Assembly (NCBI GenBank): GCA_012269805.1
Contig: JAAXJP010000541.1
Location: 1 to 17,303 of the forward strand
From: Rubrivirga sp.
GTDB lineage: Bacteria; Bacteroidota; Rhodothermia; Rhodothermales; Rubricoccaceae
Direction of reading: 5' to 3'
DNA: 17,303 nt
Shown piece by piece: positions 1 through 6,766 of this stretch. The position numbers were made by a program, and so were the translations under genes. The notes below the pieces were generated by a model. It was given only the letters and a program-made list of their open reading frames with translations, did not search any database and was not told the DNA's origin. Position 1 is the stretch's first letter, and each line of letters starts with the position of its first letter.

Positions 1-441
1 CGCCGCGAGCGAGCGCGAGCCGACGCCGACGGAGCACAGGACGAGCGTGCTGACGACCGCGTCGGCCTCGCCGTCCGCCACTGGCAGCCGCTCCGAGGTG
101 CCCGGCCGGACGTCGGCGACGAGCCCGTGCGCCGCGGCCTCCGCACGGACGCGGTCGTGGAAGTAGACGTTCGGCTCGACCACGACCCACGTCGCGCCGG
201 CTGGGAGGTAGCGCGCGTTGAGCCCCGTCCCCGCGCCGATCTCGACGACGACCGGCGGACGCCCATCGCGTCCCTCGATCGCCACGAAGAGCGCTTGTTT
301 GCGGCGGCCGTAGAGATCGTGCTGCGCATCGTCGCCACGGGCGAGCATCCAGGCGAAGAGGCGAGGCCAGAGGCCGCAGCGGACCTCCCGCGGCGCTCGC
401 GGCGTAGGCTTCGCCTCCCCCTCACCACCCTTCCCTTCCAT
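1..441 (-). CDS. Class I SAM-dependent methyltransferase, C-terminus cut by the window edge
   Basis: The visible part is 147 codons with no stop before base 1, so the gene continues off the left side. Residues 65-75 read VVEIGAGTGLN, the glycine-rich motif I that binds S-adenosylmethionine. An acidic residue follows at the end of the next strand (VVVEP, E89), and a motif resembling DAVVSTLVLCSV lies at about 127-138. This pattern is typical of the small UbiE/Methyltransf_11-type enzymes; the substrate cannot be told. The N-terminal WPRLFAWMLARG segment resembles the start of such proteins, so the first ATG at 441 is preferred over a later one inside that segment. An in-frame ATG at 459 is also open. 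The start codon overlaps the dodecin start on the other strand by two bases. No ribosome binding site is seen. Confidence 0.85.
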   Translation of the reverse strand, partial: MEGKGGEGEAKPTPRAPREVRCGLWPRLFAWMLARGDDAQHDLYGRRKQALFVAIEGRDGRPPVVVEIGAGTGLNARYLPAGATWVVVEPNVYFHDRVRAEAAAHGLVADVRPGTSERLPVADGEADAVVSTLVLCSVGVGSRSLAA

Positions 442-658
442 GGCTATCGCGAAAATCATCGAGGTCTCGGCCGTCTCCGAAAAAAGCTTCGACGACGCCG
501 TCAAGCAGGCCTACACCGAGGTCTCGCAGACGGTCCGCGGCGTGCAGAGCGTCTACGTCCAGGACTTTATCTACGAGCCGGGCGACGACACGTCGGGCCG
601 CTTCCGCGTGCACTGCAAGGTGACGTTCGTCGTCCAGAACACGGGCGACATGCGCTAG
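440..658 (+). CDS. Dodecin family protein
   Basis: This 72-residue protein has the length and layout of dodecins: strand KIIEVSAVSEKSF, a helix (DDAVKQAYTEVSQTV), then two long strands (SVYVQDFIYEP and FRVHCKVTFVV). Dodecins form hollow dodecamers that bind flavins (FMN, riboflavin or lumichrome), or in some lineages other ligands, for storage or photoprotection in the cytosol. The tryptophan that stacks on the flavin in archaeal and many bacterial dodecins (NxxW before the second strand) is replaced by Ser in VQSVYVQ. I recall the same SVYVQ motif from Bacteroidota relatives. Flavin binding is therefore less certain than membership of the family. The gene starts at an ATG that overlaps the divergent methyltransferase start. 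A hairpin follows its stop. Confidence 0.88.
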   Translation: MAIAKIIEVSAVSEKSFDDAVKQAYTEVSQTVRGVQSVYVQDFIYEPGDDTSGRFRVHCKVTFVVQNTGDMR

Positions 659-680
659 CCGCTTCGTCCGCCTCGGCGTT

Positions 681-710
681 GCGCCCCGCGGGCTCCGGCC
701 GGCGGGGCGC
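681..710. terminator. Hairpin between convergent genes
   Basis: GCGCCCCGC (681-689) pairs perfectly with GCGGGGCGC (702-710) around a 12-base loop. It lies between the dodecin stop at 658 and the stop of the convergent lipoprotein gene at 713, where a bidirectional terminator is expected. There is no T-run, so termination may need Rho or rely on stem strength; this is an inference. Confidence 0.5.
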
Positions 711-712
711 CG

Positions 713-946
713 CTAGTCGGGGGCAGCGGACGAGTCGGGCTGGAGCGTCCCCTCGGGCGCGAGGTCGGGCGCCGGCGTCACGTTGGCCTCGGGGGCGAGG
801 CCCGCGTCGCCGGGCTGGAGCGTCGGGGCCGGGGCGAGGTCGGCGTCGGACTCGACGGGGTCGACGCCCTCGACGGTGACCGGAGCGTCGTCGCTGGGGC
901 CACAGGCGGCGAGCCCCAGCGCGGCGAGGAGGAGAGAGACACGCAT
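713..946 (-). CDS. Small Pro/Ala-rich lipoprotein, function unknown
   Basis: This 77-residue protein starts MRVSLLLAALGLAAC: a short hydrophobic signal followed by a lipobox with Cys15 as the likely lipidated residue. The mature part is acidic and low-complexity, with loosely repeated units of the type LAPAPTLQP, LAPEANVTPAP and LAPEGTLQP. That suggests an unstructured periplasmic or surface tail rather than an enzyme. It is the last gene of a minus-strand run, 32 bases after the TauE/SafE permease stop, and probably co-transcribed with it. A longer reading of the same frame starts far upstream inside the permease gene; the ATG at 946 is chosen because it gives a proper lipoprotein signal. 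I do not recognise a family. Confidence 0.65.
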   Translation of the reverse strand: MRVSLLLAALGLAACGPSDDAPVTVEGVDPVESDADLAPAPTLQPGDAGLAPEANVTPAPDLAPEGTLQPDSSAAPD

Positions 947-978
947 GGCCGTGTGGTGGGACCGCCGGTAGACCCCGC

Positions 979-1791
979 TCAGGCCAGCGCGTTCCACAAG
1001 AGCCGGGCGGCCACGACCGCCGCGAACGCGGCGAAGCTTAGGCGCACGGCGCGGACGTCGATCCGGTGGGCCGTCGCCACGCCGAGGCGGGCGGTGACGA
1101 CGGCTGGCAACGCGAGCACCGCCGCGCTCCGCCAGTCGACGTAGCCGAGCGCGCCGTACGGGGTCGGCTCGCCCCACCCCAGCGCGGCGTACGTCGCCAC
1201 GCCGACGGCCGTGATGATCGTGATGGCAGCCGTTGAGCTGCCGGCGGCCACCTTCATGGGAAGCCGGACGAACCCGCTGAACGCCGGCACCATCACCACG
1301 CCGCCGCCGACGCCGGCCAGCGACGCGATCGTCCCGGCGCCGAGGCCCGCGACCGCCAGCCGCCCGAGGCTCCGCTTCGAGCCAGCCGTCGAGAGCGTGT
1401 CCGCGCGGTCGGTCTTGAACACCATCCGGACCACGACGACGACGAGCAGAACGCCCAGGATGACCTGGAACACCTCCTTGTCGAACCACGGCTGCGTCGT
1501 CACGAACCGCCCGACGAGCACGACGGCGACGGCCGCGATGCCGCCCACGACGAGGGCCGTCCGTCCGTCGATGGCGCCGACCTTGCCCTGCGCCACGGCG
1601 CCCGACGCGCTCGCGGCGAACGTGCAGAGGAGGCTCGACCCGAGCGTGAGCGGCGTCAGGATCGGGTCCTCAATGCCGGCGGCCTGAAACGAGAAGAACA
1701 GGACGGGCCCGAAGATGACGCCGCCACCGACGCCGACGAGCCCGGCGATGAACCCGCCGACGGCGCCGGCGACGAGGAGGATCAGGAGCAT
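979..1791 (-). CDS. TauE/SafE (TSUP) family inner-membrane permease
   Basis: The 270-residue protein is almost entirely hydrophobic, with about seven to eight predicted membrane segments. It shows the internal duplication of the TSUP family: GGFIAGLVGVGGGVIFGPVL near residues 12-31 and a second copy, AGTIASLAGVGGGVVMVPAF, near 152-171. TSUP proteins export or import small sulfur-containing anions such as sulfite, sulfoacetate or thiosulfate. The actual substrate here cannot be inferred, because no sulfur-metabolism genes flank it. Length is normal for the family. The gene follows the EF-hand lipoprotein by 53 bases and precedes a small lipoprotein by 32 bases, consistent with one transcript starting at or before ctpA. 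Confidence 0.9.
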   Translation of the reverse strand: MLLILLVAGAVGGFIAGLVGVGGGVIFGPVLFFSFQAAGIEDPILTPLTLGSSLLCTFAASASGAVAQGKVGAIDGRTALVVGGIAAVAVVLVGRFVTTQPWFDKEVFQVILGVLLVVVVVRMVFKTDRADTLSTAGSKRSLGRLAVAGLGAGTIASLAGVGGGVVMVPAFSGFVRLPMKVAAGSSTAAITIITAVGVATYAALGWGEPTPYGALGYVDWRSAAVLALPAVVTARLGVATAHRIDVRAVRLSFAAFAAVVAARLLWNALA

Positions 1792-1844
1792 CGGCCGGGT
1801 AGGGGGGAGGACGGCGAGCCTACGCGGCCGGCCGTGGCGCGGCC

Positions 1845-2477
1845 CTACGGGGCCCCGGCCGGCGGCGCCGGCAGCGGCGTGCGCGCGCGGACGGCGAGCG
1901 CGTCGAGGCCGACCTCCACGGCCTGCACGCCGTCGGCGTCGTCGAACAGGACCAGCTCGGCGCCGTCGCCGAGGCGGACCGACTGGCGGAACCGCCGCGC
2001 GCGCTCGGTGAGCCGCACCAGCCGGCGCCCGCCGGGGTCCGAGAGCGCCACGGTCCGGTCGTCGTCCGCGTCGAGGTCGCCGTCGCCGTTCGTGTCGGCC
2101 TCGAGGAGGACGTAGAGGAACGCCCGGACGCGCGTGCTATCGCGGAGCTCGGCCGACTGGAGCACGACCTGGTCCGCCTCGGGGAAGAGCCAGCGCCCCT
2201 CCCGCGACCGGGTGTCGTAGAAGAGGACGTTCGTCGTCTCCGCGTACTCGCCGCGGCCCGAGACGCTGTAGCCTCCGCCGCGGCCGGTGCCGAGGTCCGC
2301 CCGGAGGAACGGCGTCCCGTCGACCTCCGAGAATCCGCCGATGGCCGCGGCGACGTCGACTCCGTTCGCCGTCGCGGCCTCCGACCCGCCGGCCGCCACG
2401 CCGGCGACGTCGGACCGGCCACCCGACTCCGTGCCGCAGCCGACGAGCGCGAGGAGGGAAAGGGCGAGACAGCGCAT
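1845..2477 (-). CDS. Lipoprotein with a single EF-hand-like calcium loop
   Basis: This 210-residue protein begins MRCLALSLLALVGC, a lipoprotein signal with Cys14 as the lipidation site, followed by a Gly/Ala/Ser-rich linker to about residue 45. The folded part contains DTNGDGDLDADD at 128-139, which fits the EF-hand loop pattern (D at 1, N at 3, D at 5, G at 6, D at 7, D at 12) and so probably binds calcium. The surrounding text (FLYVLLEADTNGDGDLDADDDRTVALSD) resembles secreted Bacteroidota proteins in which such a loop precedes a beta-rich repeat. I do not recognise a named family or an enzymatic motif. It starts 28 bases after the ctpA stop and is probably in the same operon, so a periplasmic role is likely. 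Confidence 0.75.
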   Translation of the reverse strand: MRCLALSLLALVGCGTESGGRSDVAGVAAGGSEAATANGVDVAAAIGGFSEVDGTPFLRADLGTGRGGGYSVSGRGEYAETTNVLFYDTRSREGRWLFPEADQVVLQSAELRDSTRVRAFLYVLLEADTNGDGDLDADDDRTVALSDPGGRRLVRLTERARRFRQSVRLGDGAELVLFDDADGVQAVEVGLDALAVRARTPLPAPPAGAP

Positions 2478-2505
2478 GGGGGGAGGGAGTCCCCGGAGAC
2501 TACGG

Positions 2506-4137
2506 CTACCGCCCTAGGATCCGCCCGTATTCGGCCGGGTCGAGGACGATCCGCCGAGCCTCGGCCACGACCGGGTCTTCAGAGAGCGCGTCGACGGTCT
2601 GCGCTTCCTGCCCGACATAGCGCGACAGGATCTCCTGACGGAGGTGCGCTCGGAGCCGGTCCGCGTGGCGCTCGAAGTCTCGGGCCTTCTCCCGCGCGAC
2701 GGCCTGCCGGAGCTCGGCGAGTGCCTCCTCGGCGCCTCCGTAGCCGGCCTCGTCGAGGGTCTCGCCGAGCGCGTCGGCGGTCCGCTCGGCGTCAGTCCGG
2801 TACTCGAGCCCCTCGGCCTCGACGAACTGGCGGAAGCGGTCGAGGAGCGCGCCGTCCACGCGGAAGCCGTCGGGGAGGTCGGGCGTCTCGGCGGCGAAGC
2901 GGTTGGCAAAGCGGAGGAACGCGGCCGACCGGACCAGCGCGGCCTCGAGTTCGCTCTCCTCACCGACCGTGACCACGACGTCCGGCTCGATTCCGACGCC
3001 ACTGCGGACCGTCCGCCCGCCCTCGGTCTGGAACGTCTGCGCACCGGCGCCGACCTCCGTGGCCTCGCGGCCTTGGGCGTAGGCGAGGCGCTGGATCTCA
3101 CGGCCCGACGGCGTCGTGTAGCGGCTGACGGTCAGCTTGAGGGCCGTCCCGTACGGCATCGGGCGAACGACCTGGACGAGACCCTTCCCGAACGTGGTCT
3201 CGCCGACGACCACGCCACGGTCGTGGTCTTGCAGCGCGCCCGACACGATCTCACTCGCCGACGCGCTCGTCCCATCGACCAGCACAGCGACGGGGAGGTC
3301 GGGCAGGGTCGGGGCCTCCTGCGTGCGGTAGGTCTGGTCGGTCCCGGCGGCCCGGCCCCGCGTTTCCGTCACGAGGCTCCCCTGCGGTAGAAAGTGGCCG
3401 CTGAGCGCGACGGCCTGATCGAGCAACCCACCCGGGTTGCCACGGAGGTCGAGCACGAGCGCTCGGAGCTCGCCCTCGCCCTGGAGCCCGCCGACGGCAC
3501 GCTGGACCTGCCCGGCGGCGTCCTGCAGAAACCGGTTCAGCCTCACGTAGCCGACCCCGTCCGCCGGGTCCCCGAGGTAGCCGGAGTAGGTCACCTCGCT
3601 CTCGGGGTCGCCGGCGCGGACGAGAACGAACCGAAGCGGGTCGGGCTCGCCTTCTCGCGCGACCTCGACGGGCACGCTCGACCCCGGCTCGCCGCGCAGC
3701 AGCGAGTTGGCGCGTTGGGCCGAAAGGTCGTCGGCCGGCTGCCCCGCCAGCGTCACGACGGCGTCGCCCGGCCGGAGGCCCTGGCGCTCGGCGTCGGAGC
3801 CGTCGAGGACGCTCACGACCACGAGCCGCCCGCCGCGCTCGGCCACGACCACGCCGACCCCGCCCACGTCGCCGCCCTGCTGGAGCCGGCTCGCCGCGGC
3901 CGTCGCCTCGTCGTAGTACACCGTGTACGGGTCGAGCGAGCCGGTCATCGCCCCGATCCCGCTCCGCATCAGCGCTTCCGAGTCGATGGCGTCGACGTAG
4001 TCGGCCGCGAGCGTCTCGTAGACGGCGCCGTAGAGTCCGAAGCTCTTTCGGATGGCGAAAAAGTCGACGCCGGTCTGAGCGACGGCGGGCGCCGCGACCG
4101 GCAGGGCGACGAGGGCGGCGAGAACGAGGCGACGCAT
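2506..4137 (-). CDS. ctpA: C-terminal processing peptidase, S41 family
   Basis: This 543-residue exported protease is of the Tsp/CtpA type, which trims or degrades periplasmic proteins from their C-termini. A cleavable signal peptide (MRRLVLAALVALPVAAPAVAQ, 1-21) is followed by an N-terminal helical region and a PDZ domain (about 90-175, with VVSVLDGSDAERQGLRPGDAV). The S41 core runs from about 190 to 390: LVLDLRGNPGGLL at 227-239, the catalytic serine in GTSASASEI (S293 by family alignment), and the general-base lysine in TFGKGLVQ (K318). The S-to-K spacing of 25 matches the family. The last 150 residues are a charged helical extension. The frame is open further upstream to 4383, but the ATG at 4137 is chosen because it begins the signal peptide. 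Two genes follow closely, suggesting an operon. Confidence 0.93.
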   Translation of the reverse strand: MRRLVLAALVALPVAAPAVAQTGVDFFAIRKSFGLYGAVYETLAADYVDAIDSEALMRSGIGAMTGSLDPYTVYYDEATAAASRLQQGGDVGGVGVVVAERGGRLVVVSVLDGSDAERQGLRPGDAVVTLAGQPADDLSAQRANSLLRGEPGSSVPVEVAREGEPDPLRFVLVRAGDPESEVTYSGYLGDPADGVGYVRLNRFLQDAAGQVQRAVGGLQGEGELRALVLDLRGNPGGLLDQAVALSGHFLPQGSLVTETRGRAAGTDQTYRTQEAPTLPDLPVAVLVDGTSASASEIVSGALQDHDRGVVVGETTFGKGLVQVVRPMPYGTALKLTVSRYTTPSGREIQRLAYAQGREATEVGAGAQTFQTEGGRTVRSGVGIEPDVVVTVGEESELEAALVRSAAFLRFANRFAAETPDLPDGFRVDGALLDRFRQFVEAEGLEYRTDAERTADALGETLDEAGYGGAEEALAELRQAVAREKARDFERHADRLRAHLRQEILSRYVGQEAQTVDALSEDPVVAEARRIVLDPAEYGRILGR

Positions 4138-4200
4138 GGGGCGAACGGAATGGAGCGACAGGCTAACGCCGCGCCCCGACCCTTCGCGCCCTCCCCCGAG

Positions 4201-4220
4201 CCGCCTCGGCGCCGAGGTGG
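4201..4220. terminator. CCGCCTCGG palindrome after the lipocalin-like gene
   Basis: The 20-base palindrome (CCGCCTCGGC then GCCGAGGTGG, one G-U pair) starts 11 bases beyond the stop of the minus-strand gene ending at 4232. It lies upstream of the ctpA start at 4137, so it probably terminates the upstream transcript. It belongs to the same hairpin family as the copies near 6710, 8150 and 14285. Confidence 0.5.
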
Positions 4221-4231
4221 GCAGAGCCGGG

Positions 4232-4681
4232 CTACCGCCGCGCGAACTCCAGAAGCGGTCCGTCGACGAAGCGATACTCGAAGTAGAGCCGGTCACCGTC
4301 GATCCCGAAGTCGTAGCCCTGCTCGCCGATGTAGAGGCGCGGAGCGTGGCTGAGCGTACCGTTCTCGTAGCGCCGGTACGCAACCCGATAGGCGCCCTCT
4401 GCCCGTGTGTGGTCGTCGGAGGTGTACGTCGCTGTGCCGTCCGTCCGAAATGTGACGCGAGCCGACTGACCGGCCTCTTCGGCCGACCGGGTCCGCGTGC
4501 AGTTCTCGCCCATGCATTCGCCAGACGGCGTGACCGACACGAGGTCCCACGTGCCGACGAGCGCGTCGGCGTCGTGGGTCAGCTCGTAGATGTTCACGTC
4601 GGTGCGATCGACCACGGGGCCAACCGTGTCGCACGCGACGAGGATCAGGGCGAGAAGCGGGAGGAGAGCGGCGGATCGCAT
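4232..4681 (-). CDS. Lipocalin-like lipoprotein, function unknown
   Basis: This 149-residue protein begins MRSAALLPLLALILVAC: a signal with a lipobox and Cys17 as the lipid anchor. The mature part contains ALVGTWDLVSVTPSGE, then VTFRTDGTATYTSDD, then YEN-type and YRFVDGPLLEF strands. A GTW opening followed by a 'F..dGtaty' strand is characteristic of small lipocalin-like and META/DUF-type beta-barrel lipoproteins of Bacteroidota. Two cysteines in GECMGENCT could form a disulfide in the periplasm. An in-frame ATG lies 12 codons earlier, but the chosen start gives the better signal peptide. It follows tatC by 66 bases and is separated from ctpA by a hairpin. The exact family is uncertain. Confidence 0.72.
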   Translation of the reverse strand: MRSAALLPLLALILVACDTVGPVVDRTDVNIYELTHDADALVGTWDLVSVTPSGECMGENCTRTRSAEEAGQSARVTFRTDGTATYTSDDHTRAEGAYRVAYRRYENGTLSHAPRLYIGEQGYDFGIDGDRLYFEYRFVDGPLLEFARR

Positions 4682-4747
4682 GGCGAGATGGAAGGGAGCC
4701 CAGAGTGTCGACCGCACGGCGGCGGCCGGCAGGTCACAACAGCCGCC

Positions 4748-5752
4748 CTACTCCGGGTTCGGCCCGGCCGGCGGCTCGCCCGAGGCCGCCTCGGTCGTCG
4801 CCTGGGCCTCGCGCGTTGCCCGTTCCTTCGCCTCGCGGCGCTCCTCAGCCGCCAGTTCGCGCGCGCGTTGCCGCTCGACGACGCCCGTCAGCCAGATCGA
4901 GAGCTCGAACAGGCCCATCAGCGGGATCGCCATGAGCACTTGGCTCCACGGGTCCGGCGGCGTGATGAACGCCGAGATGATGAGGACGACGACGACGGCG
5001 TAGCGCCGTCCGGCCTTCAGCATCGCCTGCGTGAGCACGCCCACCTTCGCGAGAATCGTCACCACGACCGGCAGCTCGAACAGGATGCCCGCCCCGAACG
5101 CCCACGTGATGAGCATCGAGAAGTACTTCGAGATGTCGAACTCGTTGACGATCGTCTCCGAGATCTGGAACTGGGCGAAGAACTGGAGCGCGATCGGCGC
5201 GATGATGAGGTAGCCGAACGAGATCCCGAGCGCGAAGAAGAACGCCGCGAACACGGCCGCGAACCGGAGCCCCTTCCGCTCGCTCGGGTACAGCCCCGGC
5301 TCGATAAACTTCCACGTCTGGTACACCACGATCGGCGACCCGATCACCACGCCGGCCGCGATCACGGTCCCGAAAAAGGCGAAGAACTGGCCCGTGACCG
5401 TCCGGTTCTGGAGGACGATGTCGACCGCGCTCAGCCGGAGCGCCTCGTACATGAAGAAGTCCGCCCGCGTCGGCCCGAGCAGGAGCGCGTCGATGATCCA
5501 GTCGGTAAAGAAGAGGCACGCGACGACGCACACGAGGATGCCGCCGAGGGCCTTCAGGATCCGCCAGCGGAGCTCTTCGAGGTGGTCGAGGAACGGCATC
5601 TCGCCGGCCGCCGCCTGCATGTGCGCGGGAACGGCCTCCGAGGGAGCCTGCCGCGGGGCCGGCGGCGGCGTCTGGTCGAGGCGGACCGGGTCGGCCGCCC
5701 CGTCGCCCGACGAGGCCGCCGCCTTCTGCGACCGCGAGCGCCAAACGTCCAT
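4748..5752 (-). CDS. tatC: Sec-independent protein translocase subunit TatC
   Basis: The protein has 334 residues and six membrane segments between about 63 and 292. Family hallmarks are MPFLDHLEELRWRI (52-65, including the conserved Glu of HLxELR), FIEPGLYPSERK (149-160, in the first periplasmic/cytoplasmic loop region) and the intramembrane FELP (225-228). TatC is the receptor for twin-arginine signal peptides and works with TatA/TatB to export folded proteins; no tatA or tatB gene is seen here. Unusual features are a polar, Pro/Ala-rich N-terminal extension of about 50 residues before the conserved start, and a charged coiled-coil-like C-terminal tail (293-334). Internal Met codons at residues 45 and 52 are alternative starts. 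The 130 bases upstream hold no gene, so it probably has its own promoter. Confidence 0.93.
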   Translation of the reverse strand: MDVWRSRSQKAAASSGDGAADPVRLDQTPPPAPRQAPSEAVPAHMQAAAGEMPFLDHLEELRWRILKALGGILVCVVACLFFTDWIIDALLLGPTRADFFMYEALRLSAVDIVLQNRTVTGQFFAFFGTVIAAGVVIGSPIVVYQTWKFIEPGLYPSERKGLRFAAVFAAFFFALGISFGYLIIAPIALQFFAQFQISETIVNEFDISKYFSMLITWAFGAGILFELPVVVTILAKVGVLTQAMLKAGRRYAVVVVLIISAFITPPDPWSQVLMAIPLMGLFELSIWLTGVVERQRARELAAEERREAKERATREAQATTEAASGEPPAGPNPE

Positions 5753-5882
5753 GCGTGTCAGGAGGGGTGCGTGAGAGGAGAGTGGGCGCCCTCGGGTCGG
5801 GCCTCAGCGGCGTCGAACGTCGCGCCTGCCGAAAAGGGTCTCGCCTAGGCGGCCCACCACCCGTTACGCCTCACTCTTCACC

Positions 5883-6491
5883 CTACGCTGTGTCGCCGGA
5901 GGGCGTCGCCGCGCGGGCGCTCTCGCGGAGGTTGAGTTCGAGGAGCGACTCGACCCAGAGCCCCTCGGCCTCGAGGCGGGCTCGGCCACCGCTCCACGTG
6001 AAGTTGAACAGCGTAACCACGCCGGCCACCTCGAACCCGTCGCTCCGGAGGAGCGCCGCGGCGCGCGCCGCCGACCGCCCGCTGTTGAGGATGTCGTCCA
6101 TGAGCGCCACCGGGCGGCTCCGGTCGAGGGGCCCCTCCACGAGCCGCCGCCGGCCGTAGGCCTTCCGCCGCTCCCGGATGAACCCGCCGCGGAACGGCCG
6201 CTCGTCGGTCCCGTGCGGGAGGACGGCCGTGACGAGGGGGAACGCGCCGTAGCCGAACCCGGCCACCTGGTCGATCCCGCGCCCGCGGAGCCGTTCGGCG
6301 AGGACCGCCCCGGCCTCTTGAAAGACGTCGCCGTCGAGCATCGGAGTCCGCGTGTCGAGGAGCCACCCGATCGGCTGGCCGCGCGGGTCGGTGATGGCCT
6401 CATCCTCACGCCGGACCAGCGCCCGCTGGTAGAGCGTGTGCCCCAGCTTGGCGAGGGCCGACTCGGGGACGGTGCTGTAGTCGTTCGGCAT
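5883..6491 (-). CDS. Orotate phosphoribosyltransferase-like protein
   Basis: This 202-residue protein has a type I phosphoribosyltransferase fold. Residues 128-140 read VALMDDILNSGRS, the acidic PRPP-binding loop. FIRERRKAYGRRRLVEG (104-120) matches the flexible RKE.K.YG...IEG loop of orotate phosphoribosyltransferases (PyrE). Such enzymes transfer a phosphoribosyl group from PRPP to a base; in PyrE this makes OMP in pyrimidine synthesis. The N-terminal half is unlike textbook PyrE, and no other pyr genes are nearby, so a PyrE-like paralogue or another PRTase is possible. I therefore give no symbol. The ATG at 6491 is chosen over upstream in-frame starts because those add low-complexity Arg/Pro sequence. 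The last 14 residues are a non-conserved tail. Confidence 0.8.
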   Translation of the reverse strand: MPNDYSTVPESALAKLGHTLYQRALVRREDEAITDPRGQPIGWLLDTRTPMLDGDVFQEAGAVLAERLRGRGIDQVAGFGYGAFPLVTAVLPHGTDERPFRGGFIRERRKAYGRRRLVEGPLDRSRPVALMDDILNSGRSAARAAALLRSDGFEVAGVVTLFNFTWSGGRARLEAEGLWVESLLELNLRESARAATPSGDTA

Positions 6492-6709
6492 GGGGGCGAC
6501 GGCGGGCCGCGTCGGGCGCGACGCGGAGAGCAACATACGGAGCGGCGGCCGGCAAGCGGCGTGCCGCAGAGGGGGACGGGGCGACAAACGCCGAGGTTGC
6601 GGGAACTCCCGAGCCTCAGGCCAGCGGAGAACGCGGCCGGCCGCGCAGTCGCGTGCGCCACGCATGATCGGCACGCGAACAATCGACCGCTGGCGAGCCG
6701 AGCTTTCTC

Positions 6710-6760
6710 CCGCCTCGGCGCCGAGGCGGACCGAGGCGGACCGAGGCGGACCGAGGCGGG
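6710..6760. terminator. glyA terminator hairpin with one arm repeated four times
   Basis: A perfect 20-base palindrome, CCGCCTCGGCGCCGAGGCGG, occupies 6710-6729. Its right arm is part of a tandem array of four 10-base units (CCGAGGCGGA three times, then CCGAGGCGGG) at 6721-6760. The block starts 7 bases after the glyA stop. In the RNA, any of four upstream arms could pair with the single downstream arm. It is read here as the glyA terminator with a tandemly expanded arm. Confidence 0.55.
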
Positions 6761-6766
6761 GGAGGG

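Noticed and set aside
4138..4383. Upstream extension of the ctpA reading frame by 82 codons
   Set aside because: The extension is Ser/Thr/Arg-rich, overlaps the hairpin and the end of the neighbouring gene, and would bury the signal peptide at 4137.
2644..5848. Long plus-strand open frames opposite ctpA, the lipocalin-like gene and tatC
   Set aside because: They are antisense frames kept open by high GC. Their translations are Arg/Ala/Pro/His-rich with no domain, while the minus strand encodes clear CtpA and TatC.
6721..6760. CRISPR-like or other repeat array
   Set aside because: The units are 10 bases, contiguous and without spacers, and form one arm of a hairpin behind glyA; there are no cas genes.
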